Positions 32,686 through 42,228 of a DNA stretch of 42,448 nucleotides are shown piece by piece (position 1 is the first letter of the stretch; every line of letters begins with the position of its first letter). The position numbers were made by a program, and so were the translations under genes. Origin of the DNA: JAXHTH01 sp034211115 (lineage in GTDB: Bacteria; Planctomycetota; Phycisphaerae; Phycisphaerales; SM1A02); assembly GCA_034211115.1 (NCBI GenBank), contig JAXHTH010000167.1, forward strand, positions 1 to 42,448, written 5' to 3'. Below the pieces are notes generated by a model. That model was not told the DNA's origin. It searched no databases and was given only the letters and a program-made list of their open reading frames with translations.

Positions 32686-34481
32686 AGCCCCGGCGTCGGT
32701 GGACGCTCTTCTGGCAGCTCGGGCTGGTGCTGATGGCGGTGCAGATCGCCGTCGCGGTGTTCCTCGCCGTGTACGCCACCCGCGAGCTGAGACAGTTTCA
32801 TCACGAGCAGTCGGTCGATGATCTGCGCCGTCTCACCCCGCTGGTGGGAGGCCGGCTTCGCGCCGCGCTCGCGTCCGATGATCCGGACACGCTGACCGAG
32901 CGGGTCGGTGCGCTGGGGCGGGAGGCGGGCGTTCGGGTGACCGTGATCGATCTGGAGGGGAAGGTGCTCGCCGACTCGGTGCACGACCCGGCCGAGATGG
33001 ACAATCACCGGTACCGCACGGAGATCGAGGCCGCGATGCGGGCGGGCGACGGGTTCGCCGTCCGGCGAAGCGCCACGCTGCGGATGGACATGATGTATTT
33101 CGCCTCCGTGCTCCGCGACGGCGAAAGGCCGATCGCGGTCGTGCGGACGGCCAAGTCGCTGTCGACGGTGAACGCGGAACTGTCTCGCGTGCTGCGGGCG
33201 ATCGGGACGGCGGGCCTGGTGCTCCTGGCCCTGACGGTCCTGGTGATCGGTCTCGCCTCGCGTCGTCTCAGCCGCATCACCGCTCGGCTGGCGGACGGGG
33301 CGGAGCGTTTTGCGCGCGGCGAGCTGGATCATCGCATCGAGGAGCCTCGGGCGCGGGAGCTGGCCTCGCTCGCCGCCTCGCTCAATCGGATGGTCGCCCA
33401 GCTCAGCGATCAGTTCCGGCAGCTTCAGGTCCAGCGCAACGAGGAGCAGGCGCTGCTGGAGTCGATGAGCAGCGGGATGATCGCGCTGGACCTCCAGCAG
33501 CGCGTGTTCCGTCTCAATCGCCGGGCCGAGGAGATGCTGGAGGTGAACGAGGCGAGCGCGCGCGGCCGTCTGCTGCAGGAGAGCGTGCGGGAGCCGGAGC
33601 TGAACCGGTTCGTGGCCGACGCCGTCGCCGCGGGCGGCCGCATCTCCGCCGAGTTCCGCCTCCGACGCCTGGGCGATCGGACCGTGCTGGCGGTGAACGA
33701 ACCGCTGTTCGACGCGCAGATGGCCCCGCTGGGATTGCTCATCGTGCTCAACGACGTGACGGAGGTTCGCAAGCTGGAGTCGATCCGCAGCGATTTCGCG
33801 GCCAACGTGTCCCACGAGCTGCGCACCCCCATCACCAACATCAAGGGCTATCTCGAGACGATGCTCGAGGTCGGCGCTGAGGACAAGGCGCAGACCGAGC
33901 GGTTCCTGGAGATCATCAACCGGAACACGAACCGGCTGGAGGCGATCGTCGAGGATCTGCTCGCCCTGGCCCGGCTGGAGCAGCCGGGGGCGCGGGCGGC
34001 CCTGGAGGAGGTGGAGATCCCGCTGCGCAGCGTGATCAGCGCCGCGGCCGGTCACTTCGTCGCCGCCGCGGGCGCGAAGAACATCGCCCTCCGCATCGAT
34101 GTGCCCGGCGAGCCGGCCGCGCGGATCAACCCCCAGTTGCTCGAACAGGCGGTCTCCAATCTTCTTTCCAACGCCGTCAAGTACAGCGACAGCGACACGA
34201 TGGTCACGGTCACCGCCCGGCGGCGGGAGGACGGGGAGGTGGAGATCGCGGTGTCCGATCAGGGGCCGGGCATCGCCGCCGAACATCTGCCCCGCCTCTT
34301 CGAGCGGTTCTACCGGGTGGACAGGGCTCGGAGCCGGGAGCTGGGCGGGACCGGCCTGGGGCTGGCGATCGTCAAGCACATCGCCCTCGTGCACGGCGGG
34401 CGGACCGACGTGGAGAGCCGACTCGGCGGGGGCAGCACCTTCAAGATCATCCTGCCCGAGGAGCGGGGCGGCGGAGGCTGA
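32682..34481 (+). CDS. phoR: PhoR-type membrane sensor histidine kinase
   Basis: 599 residues. Two membrane helices (~10-32 and ~175-195) enclose a ~140-residue periplasmic domain. HAMP (LSRITARLADGAERFARGELDHRI), a PAS domain (~260-360), the H box NVSHELRTPITNIKGYLETML and the ATPase domain (NLLSNAVKYS, DQGPGI, GTGLGLAIVKH) follow. The order HAMP-PAS-HisKA-HATPase is that of PhoR. The periplasmic domain is larger than in E. coli PhoR. It is encoded in one message with phoB (ATGA overlap) and should phosphorylate it at low phosphate. Confidence 0.9.
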   Translation: MKPRRRWTLFWQLGLVLMAVQIAVAVFLAVYATRELRQFHHEQSVDDLRRLTPLVGGRLRAALASDDPDTLTERVGALGREAGVRVTVIDLEGKVLADSVHDPAEMDNHRYRTEIEAAMRAGDGFAVRRSATLRMDMMYFASVLRDGERPIAVVRTAKSLSTVNAELSRVLRAIGTAGLVLLALTVLVIGLASRRLSRITARLADGAERFARGELDHRIEEPRARELASLAASLNRMVAQLSDQFRQLQVQRNEEQALLESMSSGMIALDLQQRVFRLNRRAEEMLEVNEASARGRLLQESVREPELNRFVADAVAAGGRISAEFRLRRLGDRTVLAVNEPLFDAQMAPLGLLIVLNDVTEVRKLESIRSDFAANVSHELRTPITNIKGYLETMLEVGAEDKAQTERFLEIINRNTNRLEAIVEDLLALARLEQPGARAALEEVEIPLRSVISAAAGHFVAAAGAKNIALRIDVPGEPAARINPQLLEQAVSNLLSNAVKYSDSDTMVTVTARRREDGEVEIAVSDQGPGIAAEHLPRLFERFYRVDRARSRELGGTGLGLAIVKHIALVHGGRTDVESRLGGGSTFKIILPEERGGGG

Positions 34482-34526
34482 TGCCCGCCCCTCCGAAGAC
34501 GGGGCTGCACGCGCGGGCCGCGGGGT

Positions 34527-34555
34527 TTGTCCACTCATTCCAAACGATGTATAAG
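34527..34555 (+). promoter_or_regulatory. Sigma-70-type promoter for the porin gene
   Basis: -35 TTGTCC (34527-34532) and -10 TATAAG (34550-34555), spaced by exactly 17 bp. The leader would be ~150 bases to the ATG at 34711. Confidence 0.6.
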
Positions 34556-34710
34556 CGCTTTCTGAACGAACGGGACCGGGTGCCGACGCGCACGTTCGTG
34601 CCCGGCCCGGGGACGATCGCAGGCCCCCGCGATCGGCCTGTTGCATTCTCAGATCGTGTCGTGAATGCCGCTCCCTTGTGTGATCCGTGGTCTTTGCAAG
34701 GAACGAACCG

Positions 34711-36009
34711 ATGAGAAACACGCTGTTCTCCGGCGGGGCATTGCTCGCCCTCGCCTCGATCACCGTCGCGCACGGTGATTCGACTCCCAATGCCGAACTT
34801 CAGGCGCAGGTGGCCCGGCTGGAGGCCGAGGTCGCCCGCCTGACCGGCGACCATTGGCTGACCGACCAGCGAAGCAATGAGATTCGTCTGCTGGTGGAGG
34901 ATGTTCTGGCCGACGCCGATACCCGGGCGAGCCTGCTCCAGTCCGGCGCGGTGGCCGGGTTCGACAAGCACCCGTTTCTCGCCAGCGCGGATGGGAACTT
35001 CAGGCTCGAACTCCAGGGCCAGATGCAGGTTCGTTTTGTGTACGCGAACCGCGACAACAGCAACGACGATGACAACCGATGGGGGTTTGAGAATCGTCGG
35101 ACGAAGCTGAAGTTCGCCGGCCACATCATCAATCCGGACTGGTACTACAAGATCACCGGCGCGTTCAGCCGGTCCTCGGGCCGGTTCGCGCTCGAGGACG
35201 CGTACATCGGCCGCAAGCTGGGTGACGGTTGGAAGCTCCAGATCGGGCAGTTCAAGGGGCCGTGGCTGCGGGAGGAACTCGTGTCAAGTTCCGCGCAGCT
35301 TGCGGTGGAGCGCTCCCTCGTCAACGAGGAGTACAACCAGGGCTTCCAGCAGGGGATTCAGCTCGCGTATCGGGGTGACCGGTTCGGCTTCACCGCGATG
35401 GTGCATGACGGCCTGCGGGCGTCCAATACGGCGTGGAACACCGAGGATGTCGAATTCGCCGCCGGCGCGCGGGCGGAGTTCCTCGCCGCCGGCGACTGGA
35501 ACCGGTTCAAGGACTTCACGAGCTTCCGCGGCAGCGAGTTCGCCGCCCTCATCGGCGCGGCCGTCACCTGGGAAATCGACGAGTACGGCACGGTCTCAGG
35601 TCCCGAAGAAGAGCGGTGGGGCGTCACGCTCGACGCCGGCCTCGAGTTCGACGGGGCCAACCTCTTCGGCGCCTTCGTGTACTTCAGCCGCGACGATGCC
35701 GTCAGTGATGCCGCCGATCAGTGGGCCTTCGTGGTGCAGGGCGGCGTCTTCTTCTCCGACGACTGGGAGGGCTTTTTGCGCTACGAGTACGGCGACTACG
35801 ACACCACCGGCGTGGAGGACCTGAGCCTGCTCACGATCGGCGTGAACCGCTACTGGGCCAGACACGGCCTGAAGTGGACGACCGATCTCGGGTTCGGGAT
35901 CAACGAGGTCGCCTCCCCCTGGTCGACCACCGGCGCCGGCTGGCAGGCCGACGCCCTGGACCAGGACGGCCAGATCGTCTTCCGGACCCAGATGCAACTG
36001 CTGTTCTGA
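34711..36009 (+). CDS. OprO/OprP-like phosphate-selective porin
   Basis: 432 residues. A signal peptide (MRNTLFSGGALLALASITVAHG) is followed by a short coiled segment (NAELQAQVARLEAEVARLTGD) typical of outer-membrane trimeric porins. The rest consists of amphipathic beta strands with many aromatic residues and the porin pattern GWKLQIGQFKGPWLREEL and VSSSAQLAVERSLVNE, as in the OprO/OprP family. It ends in an aromatic C-terminal residue (QMQLLF), the usual barrel-assembly signal. The ATG at 34711 follows AAGGAA. It lies between phoR and pstS, consistent with phosphate uptake through the outer membrane. Confidence 0.93.
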   Translation: MRNTLFSGGALLALASITVAHGDSTPNAELQAQVARLEAEVARLTGDHWLTDQRSNEIRLLVEDVLADADTRASLLQSGAVAGFDKHPFLASADGNFRLELQGQMQVRFVYANRDNSNDDDNRWGFENRRTKLKFAGHIINPDWYYKITGAFSRSSGRFALEDAYIGRKLGDGWKLQIGQFKGPWLREELVSSSAQLAVERSLVNEEYNQGFQQGIQLAYRGDRFGFTAMVHDGLRASNTAWNTEDVEFAAGARAEFLAAGDWNRFKDFTSFRGSEFAALIGAAVTWEIDEYGTVSGPEEERWGVTLDAGLEFDGANLFGAFVYFSRDDAVSDAADQWAFVVQGGVFFSDDWEGFLRYEYGDYDTTGVEDLSLLTIGVNRYWARHGLKWTTDLGFGINEVASPWSTTGAGWQADALDQDGQIVFRTQMQLLF

Positions 36010-36057
36010 CCGGACCGGCGGCCGGGGTGGCATCGGGCCCGGTCGACCCGGCGAAGC

Positions 36058-36084
36058 GGCCCCCCGTCGCGATCGGCGGGGGCC
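36058..36084 (+). terminator. Hairpin after the porin gene
   Basis: Stem GGCCCCC / GGGGGCC with a 13-base loop, 49 bp past the porin stop. It lacks a T-tract. Confidence 0.4.
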
Positions 36085-36139
36085 GGAACTTGAATCATCC
36101 CGGGCCCATCGGGGAGGTCTTGAGCAATCCGCACGATGT

Positions 36140-36157
36140 CTTAGCGCATTCTTAGCG
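36140..36157 (+). promoter_or_regulatory. PHO-box-like direct repeat upstream of pstS
   Basis: Two identical 7-bp units CTTAGCG separated by 4 bp (CATT), an 11-bp period as in PhoB boxes. A third, imperfect unit CTTGAGC lies 21 bp upstream (36119-36125). The unit differs from the E. coli consensus CTGTCAT, so recognition by this PhoB is inferred from spacing and context, ~85 bp before the pstS start. Confidence 0.5.
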
Positions 36158-36241
36158 CCGCCTGCGGAGAGTACGGGGTCCATCGAAGGGTCCGCCCGGA
36201 CCCGTCAGCCAATCCCCCTCCCCCTTTTGAGGATAACAGTC

Positions 36242-37216
36242 ATGTGGAGACGCAGCCATTTTGTGCTCGCCGCGGCGGTCGGTCTTGTTGCGATGTCGGG
36301 GGCGGTGACCGTGGACCCGGGATTGCCGCACTGCAAGCCCGCCAGCGGCGTCTCCGGGAGCATCAAGAGCGTCGGATCGGACACCATGAACAACCTGATG
36401 GCGTTGTGGGCGGAGGGGTTCCGGAAGATGTACCCGAACGTGCAGGTGGAGATTGAGGGGAAGGGAAGCGGGACGGCCCCGCCGGCCCTCATCAACGGGG
36501 CCGCCACCTTCGGGCCCATGAGCCGGCAGATGAAGTCCGCGGAGATCGACGATTTCGAGGAGCGCTTCGGGTACAAGCCGACGTCCGTGCGGACGGCGAT
36601 CGACATGCTCGCCGTCTTCGTCCACAAGGACAATCCCATCGCCCAGCGCGGCCTCACCCTCGAAGAGCTGGACGGGATCTTCTCCAAGAGCCGCAAGAGC
36701 GGGCACGCCGACGTCATCACCTGGGGCCAGCTCGGCCTGACCGGCGACTGGGCCAACAAGCCCATCAGCCTCTACGGCCGAAACAGCGCCTCGGGCACCT
36801 ACGGCTACTTTAAGAAGCACGCCCTGTTCAAGGGCGATTACAAAGACTCGGTCAAGGAGCAGCCGGGCTCGTCGGCCGTCGTGCAGGGCGTGGGACGCGA
36901 CAAGTACGGCATCGGGTATTCCGGCATCGGCTACAAGACCGAGGACGTAGCGGTGGTTCCCATCGCCCCCGCCGGTACGAGGGACTTCGTCCCCGCCGAT
37001 CCGAATACCGTCTCCGACTACCCGCTGGCCCGGTTCCTGTACCTGTACGTGAACTACAAGCCCGGCCACCGGCTCGAGCCGCTCCGCGCCGAGTTCCTCA
37101 AGTACATCTTCAGCCAGGAGGGTCAGAGTGCGGTCGTCAAGGACGGCTTCCTGCCCGTCACCGTCCCGCTCGCCCGGATGGACCTGGAGAAGGTCGGACT
37201 TCGGCTGGAAGGCTGA
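36242..37216 (+). CDS. pstS: Phosphate-binding protein PstS
   Basis: 324 residues. A signal peptide (MWRRSHFVLAAAVGLVAMSGA) leads to the periplasmic phosphate-binding fold. Binding-loop motifs are visible as SVGSDTMNN, GKGSGTAPPALINGAATFGPMSR and RNSASGTYGYF. The end contains FLKYIFSQEGQ, as in PstS-family members. The ATG at 36242 follows GAGGA. It hands phosphate to the PstCA permease encoded next. Confidence 0.95.
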   Translation: MWRRSHFVLAAAVGLVAMSGAVTVDPGLPHCKPASGVSGSIKSVGSDTMNNLMALWAEGFRKMYPNVQVEIEGKGSGTAPPALINGAATFGPMSRQMKSAEIDDFEERFGYKPTSVRTAIDMLAVFVHKDNPIAQRGLTLEELDGIFSKSRKSGHADVITWGQLGLTGDWANKPISLYGRNSASGTYGYFKKHALFKGDYKDSVKEQPGSSAVVQGVGRDKYGIGYSGIGYKTEDVAVVPIAPAGTRDFVPADPNTVSDYPLARFLYLYVNYKPGHRLEPLRAEFLKYIFSQEGQSAVVKDGFLPVTVPLARMDLEKVGLRLEG

Positions 37217-37348
37217 CGCGGCGCCCGGCGACCTCGACGGCGCCCTCGGCCGACGCGGTCGGCGGGCGGATGATCGACACGCGTGGGTGGCAGCGTTCTC
37301 GCCGCCACCCACTCTTCTCTCAGCAGCCTGCGGCCCGGTGCCCGGTCG

Positions 37349-40006
37349 ATGAGCAGCCAGCGAACCTTCACCGGTCGAAGCCGCGAGCGGAGCACGCGGC
37401 GCTCCGTGCGCTTCGCGGACCATGCCTCGCGTTTCCTGATCACCATCGGGGGGATCGGGACCATCGTGGCGGTGGTCTTCGTCTGCGCGTTTCTGGCCTA
37501 CAAGGTGCTGCCCCTGTTTCTGCCCGCGGATGTCGAGTACGCGGCCGGCGTGGAGAAGCCCGCGGGCGAGGCGCGGCGTGTCGTTCACGCCGCCGTGGAC
37601 GAGTATCTCACCATCGTCTACGTCTGCCTCGAGGACGCCACGGTCGTCAGCTACCGCGCCGACGACTGGTCGGAGCTGCGACGCTTCCGGCTGTTCGAGG
37701 ATCGCACGCCCACCGCGTGGTCGTTCTCCTCAACCGACGAGACGGCCCTGGTCGGGTTCGCGGACGGATCGGTCCAGCCCTGCCGCTTCCGCTTCGAAAC
37801 GGAGTTCCTGAGCGAAGACCGCGTGCCCGAGTCGCTCTACGCGCTGGGGATCGGCGAGGAGGCTCCCTACCGGGAGGGGATGGTCCAGGTGACGCGGGAG
37901 GGGCAGTTCCGGCTCCAGACGCTCACGGTGGAGACGGTGGGCGATCCCGCCTCGCTCGGGGACGGGCCGGTCCGCCGACTCGATCACCTCGCCGAGGGCG
38001 GGCGCTGGGTCGCCGCCGCCCTGCTCGAGGCGCCGGGAGGCGGCCGGAGTCTGGTGTATGCCTCGGCGAGCGAGTCCCAGGACATGATGACGGGGCGGAC
38101 GCGCGTGCGGTTTCGCGCGGTGCATCCCCTGCCTTACACGACCTACGAGGGCGGACACGCCTCGTTCGTGCGGGTGGCCAGCCTCGGGGCGCTGGTGTAC
38201 GCGGCCTGGCCGGACGGCCGGCTCGTGCGCATCCGCACCACCGATCCGGCGCATCCCTTCGTGGCCGAAGAGCTGGACGTGGTCGAGGATCCCGGCGCGA
38301 CGCTGACGAGTCTCCAGTTCCTGCTGGGGCGTGAGACGCTGCTGGCCGGTGACTCGACGGGCCGGGTCCAGGGCTGGTTCGCCGTCTCCGCCGAAGATCG
38401 CGACGGCGCCCGACAGACGCCGGACGGGTTCGTGCTCGATCCGGCCCGGCGTTTTTCCGATGCGTCGGATGAGACGGCGGTGACCGCTCTCGGCTCGGGA
38501 ACACGCCGCCGCATCTTCGTCGCCGGCCACGACAGCGGCGCGATCGGCGTGTTCTACGCCACCGCGGAAACGAAGCTGCTGACCATCGACGAAGCGGCCG
38601 GGTCCCCCGTCCGGATCGTCACCGTCAGTCCCAAGGAAGACGCGATCGTCGCCGTCACCGGCGAGGCCATCCACCGCTGGAACTTCGATCCGCGCTATCC
38701 GGAGGCGAACGCGAAGCTGCTGTTCACCGCGGTGCAGTACGAGGGGTACGCGGAGGAGGATTTCATGTGGCAGAGTTCGGCCGCCACCGACGCGGCGGAA
38801 CCGAAGCTCAACATGATCCCGCTCATCTTCGGGACGATCAAGGCGACGTTCTACTCGATGATCTTCGGCGCGCCGCTGGCCCTGCTGGCCGCGATCTACA
38901 CCAGCGAGTTTTTGGATCCGAAGCTCAAGGCGCTGATCAAGCCGTCGATCGAGATGATGGCGTCGCTGCCCAGCGTGGTGCTGGGGTTCCTCGCCGCGCT
39001 CGTGTTCGCGCCGGTGGTCGAGCGGTTCATTCCCGCGGTGCTGGCGGCGTTCGTCGCCCTTCCCCTCGCCGTGCTCGTGGGCGCGCTCATCTGGCAGATC
39101 ATCCCGAGACGGATCACGCTGCGCATGCAGCGGTTCCGCATCTTCTTCATCTTCCCCGCGATTCCCCTCGGGATCATCCTGGCGGCGTGGCTGGGGCCGC
39201 CGGTGGAGGGGCTGCTGTTCGGAGGCAACATCCGCGCCTGGCTCAACGGGCTGCACCTCCGGCCCGCGGTGGGCCATCCCTGGGGCGGGTGGTTCCTGCT
39301 GCTGCTGCCGCTGGGCGCGCTGGTGGTGGCGGTGTTCACCGCCCTGCGCGTCGAGCCGTGGATCCGCCGCCGCACATCATCGCTCGATCGGCGGCGCATG
39401 GCGTGGATCGATCTGGCCAAGTTCGCGGGGGGGTGCGTGGTCACCGTCGCCCTCGTCATCGGCCTCTCGCTGCTGCTCAGCGCGCTGGGGCTTGACCTGC
39501 GCAAGCCGCTGCCGGTGATCGGCCCGCTGGTGGACACCTACGATCAGCGCAACGCCCTCGTGGTCGGGTTCGTGATGGGGTTCGCGATCATTCCGATCAT
39601 CTACACGCTGGCGGACGATGCCCTGTCGACGGTTCCCGAGCATCTGCGCGGCGCCTCGCTGGGGGCGGGGGCGACGCCGTGGCAGACCACGGTGCGCATC
39701 GTCGTGCCCACCGCGATGAGCGGCCTGTTCAGCGCCCTCATGATCGGCATGGGCCGGGCGGTGGGCGAGACGATGATCGTCCTCATGGCCGCGGGGAACA
39801 CCCCCGTCATGAGCATGAACGTCTTCGAGGGGTTCCGCACGCTGGCCGCGAACCTCGCCGTCGAACTCCAGGAGGCGCCCAAGGACGGGATGCATTACCG
39901 CGTGCTGTTCCTCACCGCGCTCGCCCTGTTCGCGATGACGTTCGTGGTCAACACGATCGCGGAGGCCGTGCGCCTGCGCTTTCGCCGGAGGGCCTATCAG
40001 TTGTGA
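37349..40006 (+). CDS. pstC: PstC phosphate permease with very large propeller-like periplasmic insert
   Basis: 885 residues, against ~300-330 for the usual PstC. One helix lies at ~28-58. A ~425-residue soluble segment (~60-485) with repeated beta units follows (RRVVHAAVDEYLTIVYV, VGFADGSVQP, LLAGDSTGRVQGW, IFVAGHDSGAIGVFYA), resembling a WD/PQQ-type beta-propeller. The permease core begins near residue 487 (IFGTIKATFYSMIFGAP) and includes the ABC-permease EAA loop (LRGASLGAGATPWQTTVRIVVP, ~768). A second, shorter insert lies between helices in the core. The ATG at 37349 has only a poor ribosome-binding site; a GTG at 37283 is an alternative. The insert faces the periplasm if topology is normal. 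Confidence 0.9.
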   Translation: MSSQRTFTGRSRERSTRRSVRFADHASRFLITIGGIGTIVAVVFVCAFLAYKVLPLFLPADVEYAAGVEKPAGEARRVVHAAVDEYLTIVYVCLEDATVVSYRADDWSELRRFRLFEDRTPTAWSFSSTDETALVGFADGSVQPCRFRFETEFLSEDRVPESLYALGIGEEAPYREGMVQVTREGQFRLQTLTVETVGDPASLGDGPVRRLDHLAEGGRWVAAALLEAPGGGRSLVYASASESQDMMTGRTRVRFRAVHPLPYTTYEGGHASFVRVASLGALVYAAWPDGRLVRIRTTDPAHPFVAEELDVVEDPGATLTSLQFLLGRETLLAGDSTGRVQGWFAVSAEDRDGARQTPDGFVLDPARRFSDASDETAVTALGSGTRRRIFVAGHDSGAIGVFYATAETKLLTIDEAAGSPVRIVTVSPKEDAIVAVTGEAIHRWNFDPRYPEANAKLLFTAVQYEGYAEEDFMWQSSAATDAAEPKLNMIPLIFGTIKATFYSMIFGAPLALLAAIYTSEFLDPKLKALIKPSIEMMASLPSVVLGFLAALVFAPVVERFIPAVLAAFVALPLAVLVGALIWQIIPRRITLRMQRFRIFFIFPAIPLGIILAAWLGPPVEGLLFGGNIRAWLNGLHLRPAVGHPWGGWFLLLLPLGALVVAVFTALRVEPWIRRRTSSLDRRRMAWIDLAKFAGGCVVTVALVIGLSLLLSALGLDLRKPLPVIGPLVDTYDQRNALVVGFVMGFAIIPIIYTLADDALSTVPEHLRGASLGAGATPWQTTVRIVVPTAMSGLFSALMIGMGRAVGETMIVLMAAGNTPVMSMNVFEGFRTLAANLAVELQEAPKDGMHYRVLFLTALALFAMTFVVNTIAEAVRLRFRRRAYQL

Positions 40007-42207
40007 CCTCATCGACGACCATGTCGACGGAACCGCGACCCGCCCCGACGCCGGGGGCGCCGGATGCCCCCGGGCCGGCCCCGCAGCCGCGCGCCCGGCG
40101 GGTGAAGCTGCGCACGCCGCTGAGCGCGTACGGCGAGCCGATGGTGTGGCTCACCGGCGGCTCGCTCGTGGTCTGCGTGCTCATGATCGTCTGCCTGCTT
40201 CTGCTCGTCCTGTGGATGGGGCTGGTGAGTTTCTGGCCCGCGCCGCTGGAACGGATCACGGTGCTCACGCCGGGCACGAACGCCGAGGGCGAGCCGGTCG
40301 CCGTCGAGGAGACGTTCCTCGGCGAGGTGACGCGCAGCGACACGTACGCGCCGGATCCCACGCAGTTCGCGGCCCTGCCCGAGGGGATCCGGTCCCGGCT
40401 CCGGCCCGCGCTGAAGGACAACGACGGGCGCATCCAGCGCCGCCTCTTCCGCACCGGCAACTTCGACCTCACCAACCGGCACTTCCGGTGGTTCAACGAT
40501 CCGGCCATCGTGGATGGCGGCGCGTCGTTCCCCGAGTGGGCGTTGACGATCGAGCGCGTCGAATGGGGCCGCTTCTACGGGTTTCCCGCCCGGTTCAAGG
40601 TCGATGACGAGATCGTCGCCGAAGATCCCGCCGGCGTGTGGAACCAGTACGCGGAACATCACGGGGAGGTCCGCGACCGATGGGAGCGGCGCAAGGACCT
40701 GGAGCAGGACGCGCTGGGGACGGTGCGCCTGGCGCAGGAACGCGCGCGGCTCCGGGTGCGCGACGTCGAGATCGAGCGCGGCCTGATGCCGATCTGGGCG
40801 CAGGCCTACCGGGACGTGCATCGGCTCGAGTCGGAGATCGCCGAGGGCCAGGCGGGCCTGGCGGATCGGCTCGAGACGGCCCGCAGCCGGCTGGAGCGGC
40901 TGGAGACCAGCGCGGGCCGGCCCCCGGAACAGGCCGTTGCCGCCTACGAGAGAACGCTCGATCGGTATCGCGGCGTGCTGCGGGAGACCGAGCGCCGCAG
41001 CGGCGAGATCTTCGAGGAGATCCGGCAGATCAACGCCGAGAACGATCGCTACGTCATGGTGATGCGGACCGCCGACGACATGGAGAAGGCGATTCCCCTC
41101 GATCAGATCGTCCGCGCCTATCCCGCCAATCGCCTGAGCCTGGGCGACAAGCTCGGCGTGTACTTCTCGCGGTGGTGGGAGTTTCTCAGCGACGATCCGC
41201 GGGCGGCCAACAGCGAGGGCGGCGTGTTCCCGGCCATCGTGGGCACGGTGCTCATGACGCTCATCATGGCGATCCTCGTCGTGCCCTTCGGCGTCACCGC
41301 CGCCCTCTATCTGCGCGAGTACGCCAGCGGGGGGCCGATCGTCAGCGCCGTCCGCATCGCGATCAACAATCTCGCCGGCGTGCCGAGCATCGTGTTCGGC
41401 GTGTTCGGGCTGGGCTTCTTCTGTTACGGGGTGGGCGATTTCATCGACGGCGGGCCGCAGTGGGAGATGCCCAAACCGATCTGGTTCGTCCTCCTTGCGG
41501 GCCTGGTGGCGGTGAGTTTCGGGGCGTTCCTGAGCATGGTCGCCGGCGCGGTCCGACCCCGCGAGCGGCCGACGCTGTTCAAGCGCCTCATGCGGTACCT
41601 TTCGCGCCTGCTCTGGCTGGGGTCGGCGGCGGCGGCGCTGCTGCTCATCGCGACCACGCCGTTCTTCGACGGCTTCTTCCGCGCCTCCCTGCCCAATCCG
41701 ACGTTCGGCAAGGGCGCGCTGGTCTGGGCGTCCTTCACCCTCGCCCTCCTCACGCTGCCGGTGGTGATCGTGGCCACCGAGGAGGCGTTGTCGGCGGTGC
41801 CCAACTCGATGCGCGAGGGCTCCTACGCCTGCGGGGCCAGCAAGTGGCAGACGATCAAGCGCATCGTGCTCCCGCGGGCGATGCCGGGCATCATGACGGG
41901 CGCCATCCTGGCCATGGCCCGGGGGGCGGGCGAGGTGGCGCCGCTCATGCTCGTCGGGGCCGTCAAGCTCGCCCCCAAGCTGCCCATCTCCCTCGACCCG
42001 GGCGAGAACTTCGGCATCAACCGCAGCTTCATGCACCTGGGGTTTCACATTTACGACCTGGGCTTTCAGAGCCAGAACAGTGAGGCGGCCAAGCCGCTGG
42101 TGTTCACCACCACCCTCCTGCTCATCGTGATCGTCGCCGCGCTCAACCTCGCGGCCATCGGGCTCCGCTCGCGCCTGAAGAGAAAATTCATCGGCACCCA
42201 GTTCTAG
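40003..42207 (+). CDS. pstA: PstA phosphate permease with long coiled-coil insert
   Basis: 734 residues, against ~280-300 for the usual PstA. A Pro-rich N-terminus and a helix at ~44-75 are followed by a ~320-residue soluble region. This includes a long charged, heptad-like segment (~212-350, with RRKDLEQDALGTVRLAQERA and IAEGQAGLADRLETARSRLE). The permease core starts near 406 (GVFPAIVGTVLMTLIMAILVV) and has the EAA loop (GASKWQTIKRIVLPRAMPGIM, ~610). The start chosen is a GTG overlapping the pstC stop (GTGA) after GGAGGG; an ATG at 40021 is possible. It pairs with PstC in the inner membrane. Confidence 0.9.
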   Translation: MTSSTTMSTEPRPAPTPGAPDAPGPAPQPRARRVKLRTPLSAYGEPMVWLTGGSLVVCVLMIVCLLLLVLWMGLVSFWPAPLERITVLTPGTNAEGEPVAVEETFLGEVTRSDTYAPDPTQFAALPEGIRSRLRPALKDNDGRIQRRLFRTGNFDLTNRHFRWFNDPAIVDGGASFPEWALTIERVEWGRFYGFPARFKVDDEIVAEDPAGVWNQYAEHHGEVRDRWERRKDLEQDALGTVRLAQERARLRVRDVEIERGLMPIWAQAYRDVHRLESEIAEGQAGLADRLETARSRLERLETSAGRPPEQAVAAYERTLDRYRGVLRETERRSGEIFEEIRQINAENDRYVMVMRTADDMEKAIPLDQIVRAYPANRLSLGDKLGVYFSRWWEFLSDDPRAANSEGGVFPAIVGTVLMTLIMAILVVPFGVTAALYLREYASGGPIVSAVRIAINNLAGVPSIVFGVFGLGFFCYGVGDFIDGGPQWEMPKPIWFVLLAGLVAVSFGAFLSMVAGAVRPRERPTLFKRLMRYLSRLLWLGSAAAALLLIATTPFFDGFFRASLPNPTFGKGALVWASFTLALLTLPVVIVATEEALSAVPNSMREGSYACGASKWQTIKRIVLPRAMPGIMTGAILAMARGAGEVAPLMLVGAVKLAPKLPISLDPGENFGINRSFMHLGFHIYDLGFQSQNSEAAKPLVFTTTLLLIVIVAALNLAAIGLRSRLKRKFIGTQF

Positions 42208-42228
42208 TTCCCGTCGAGGAAATGCTCC

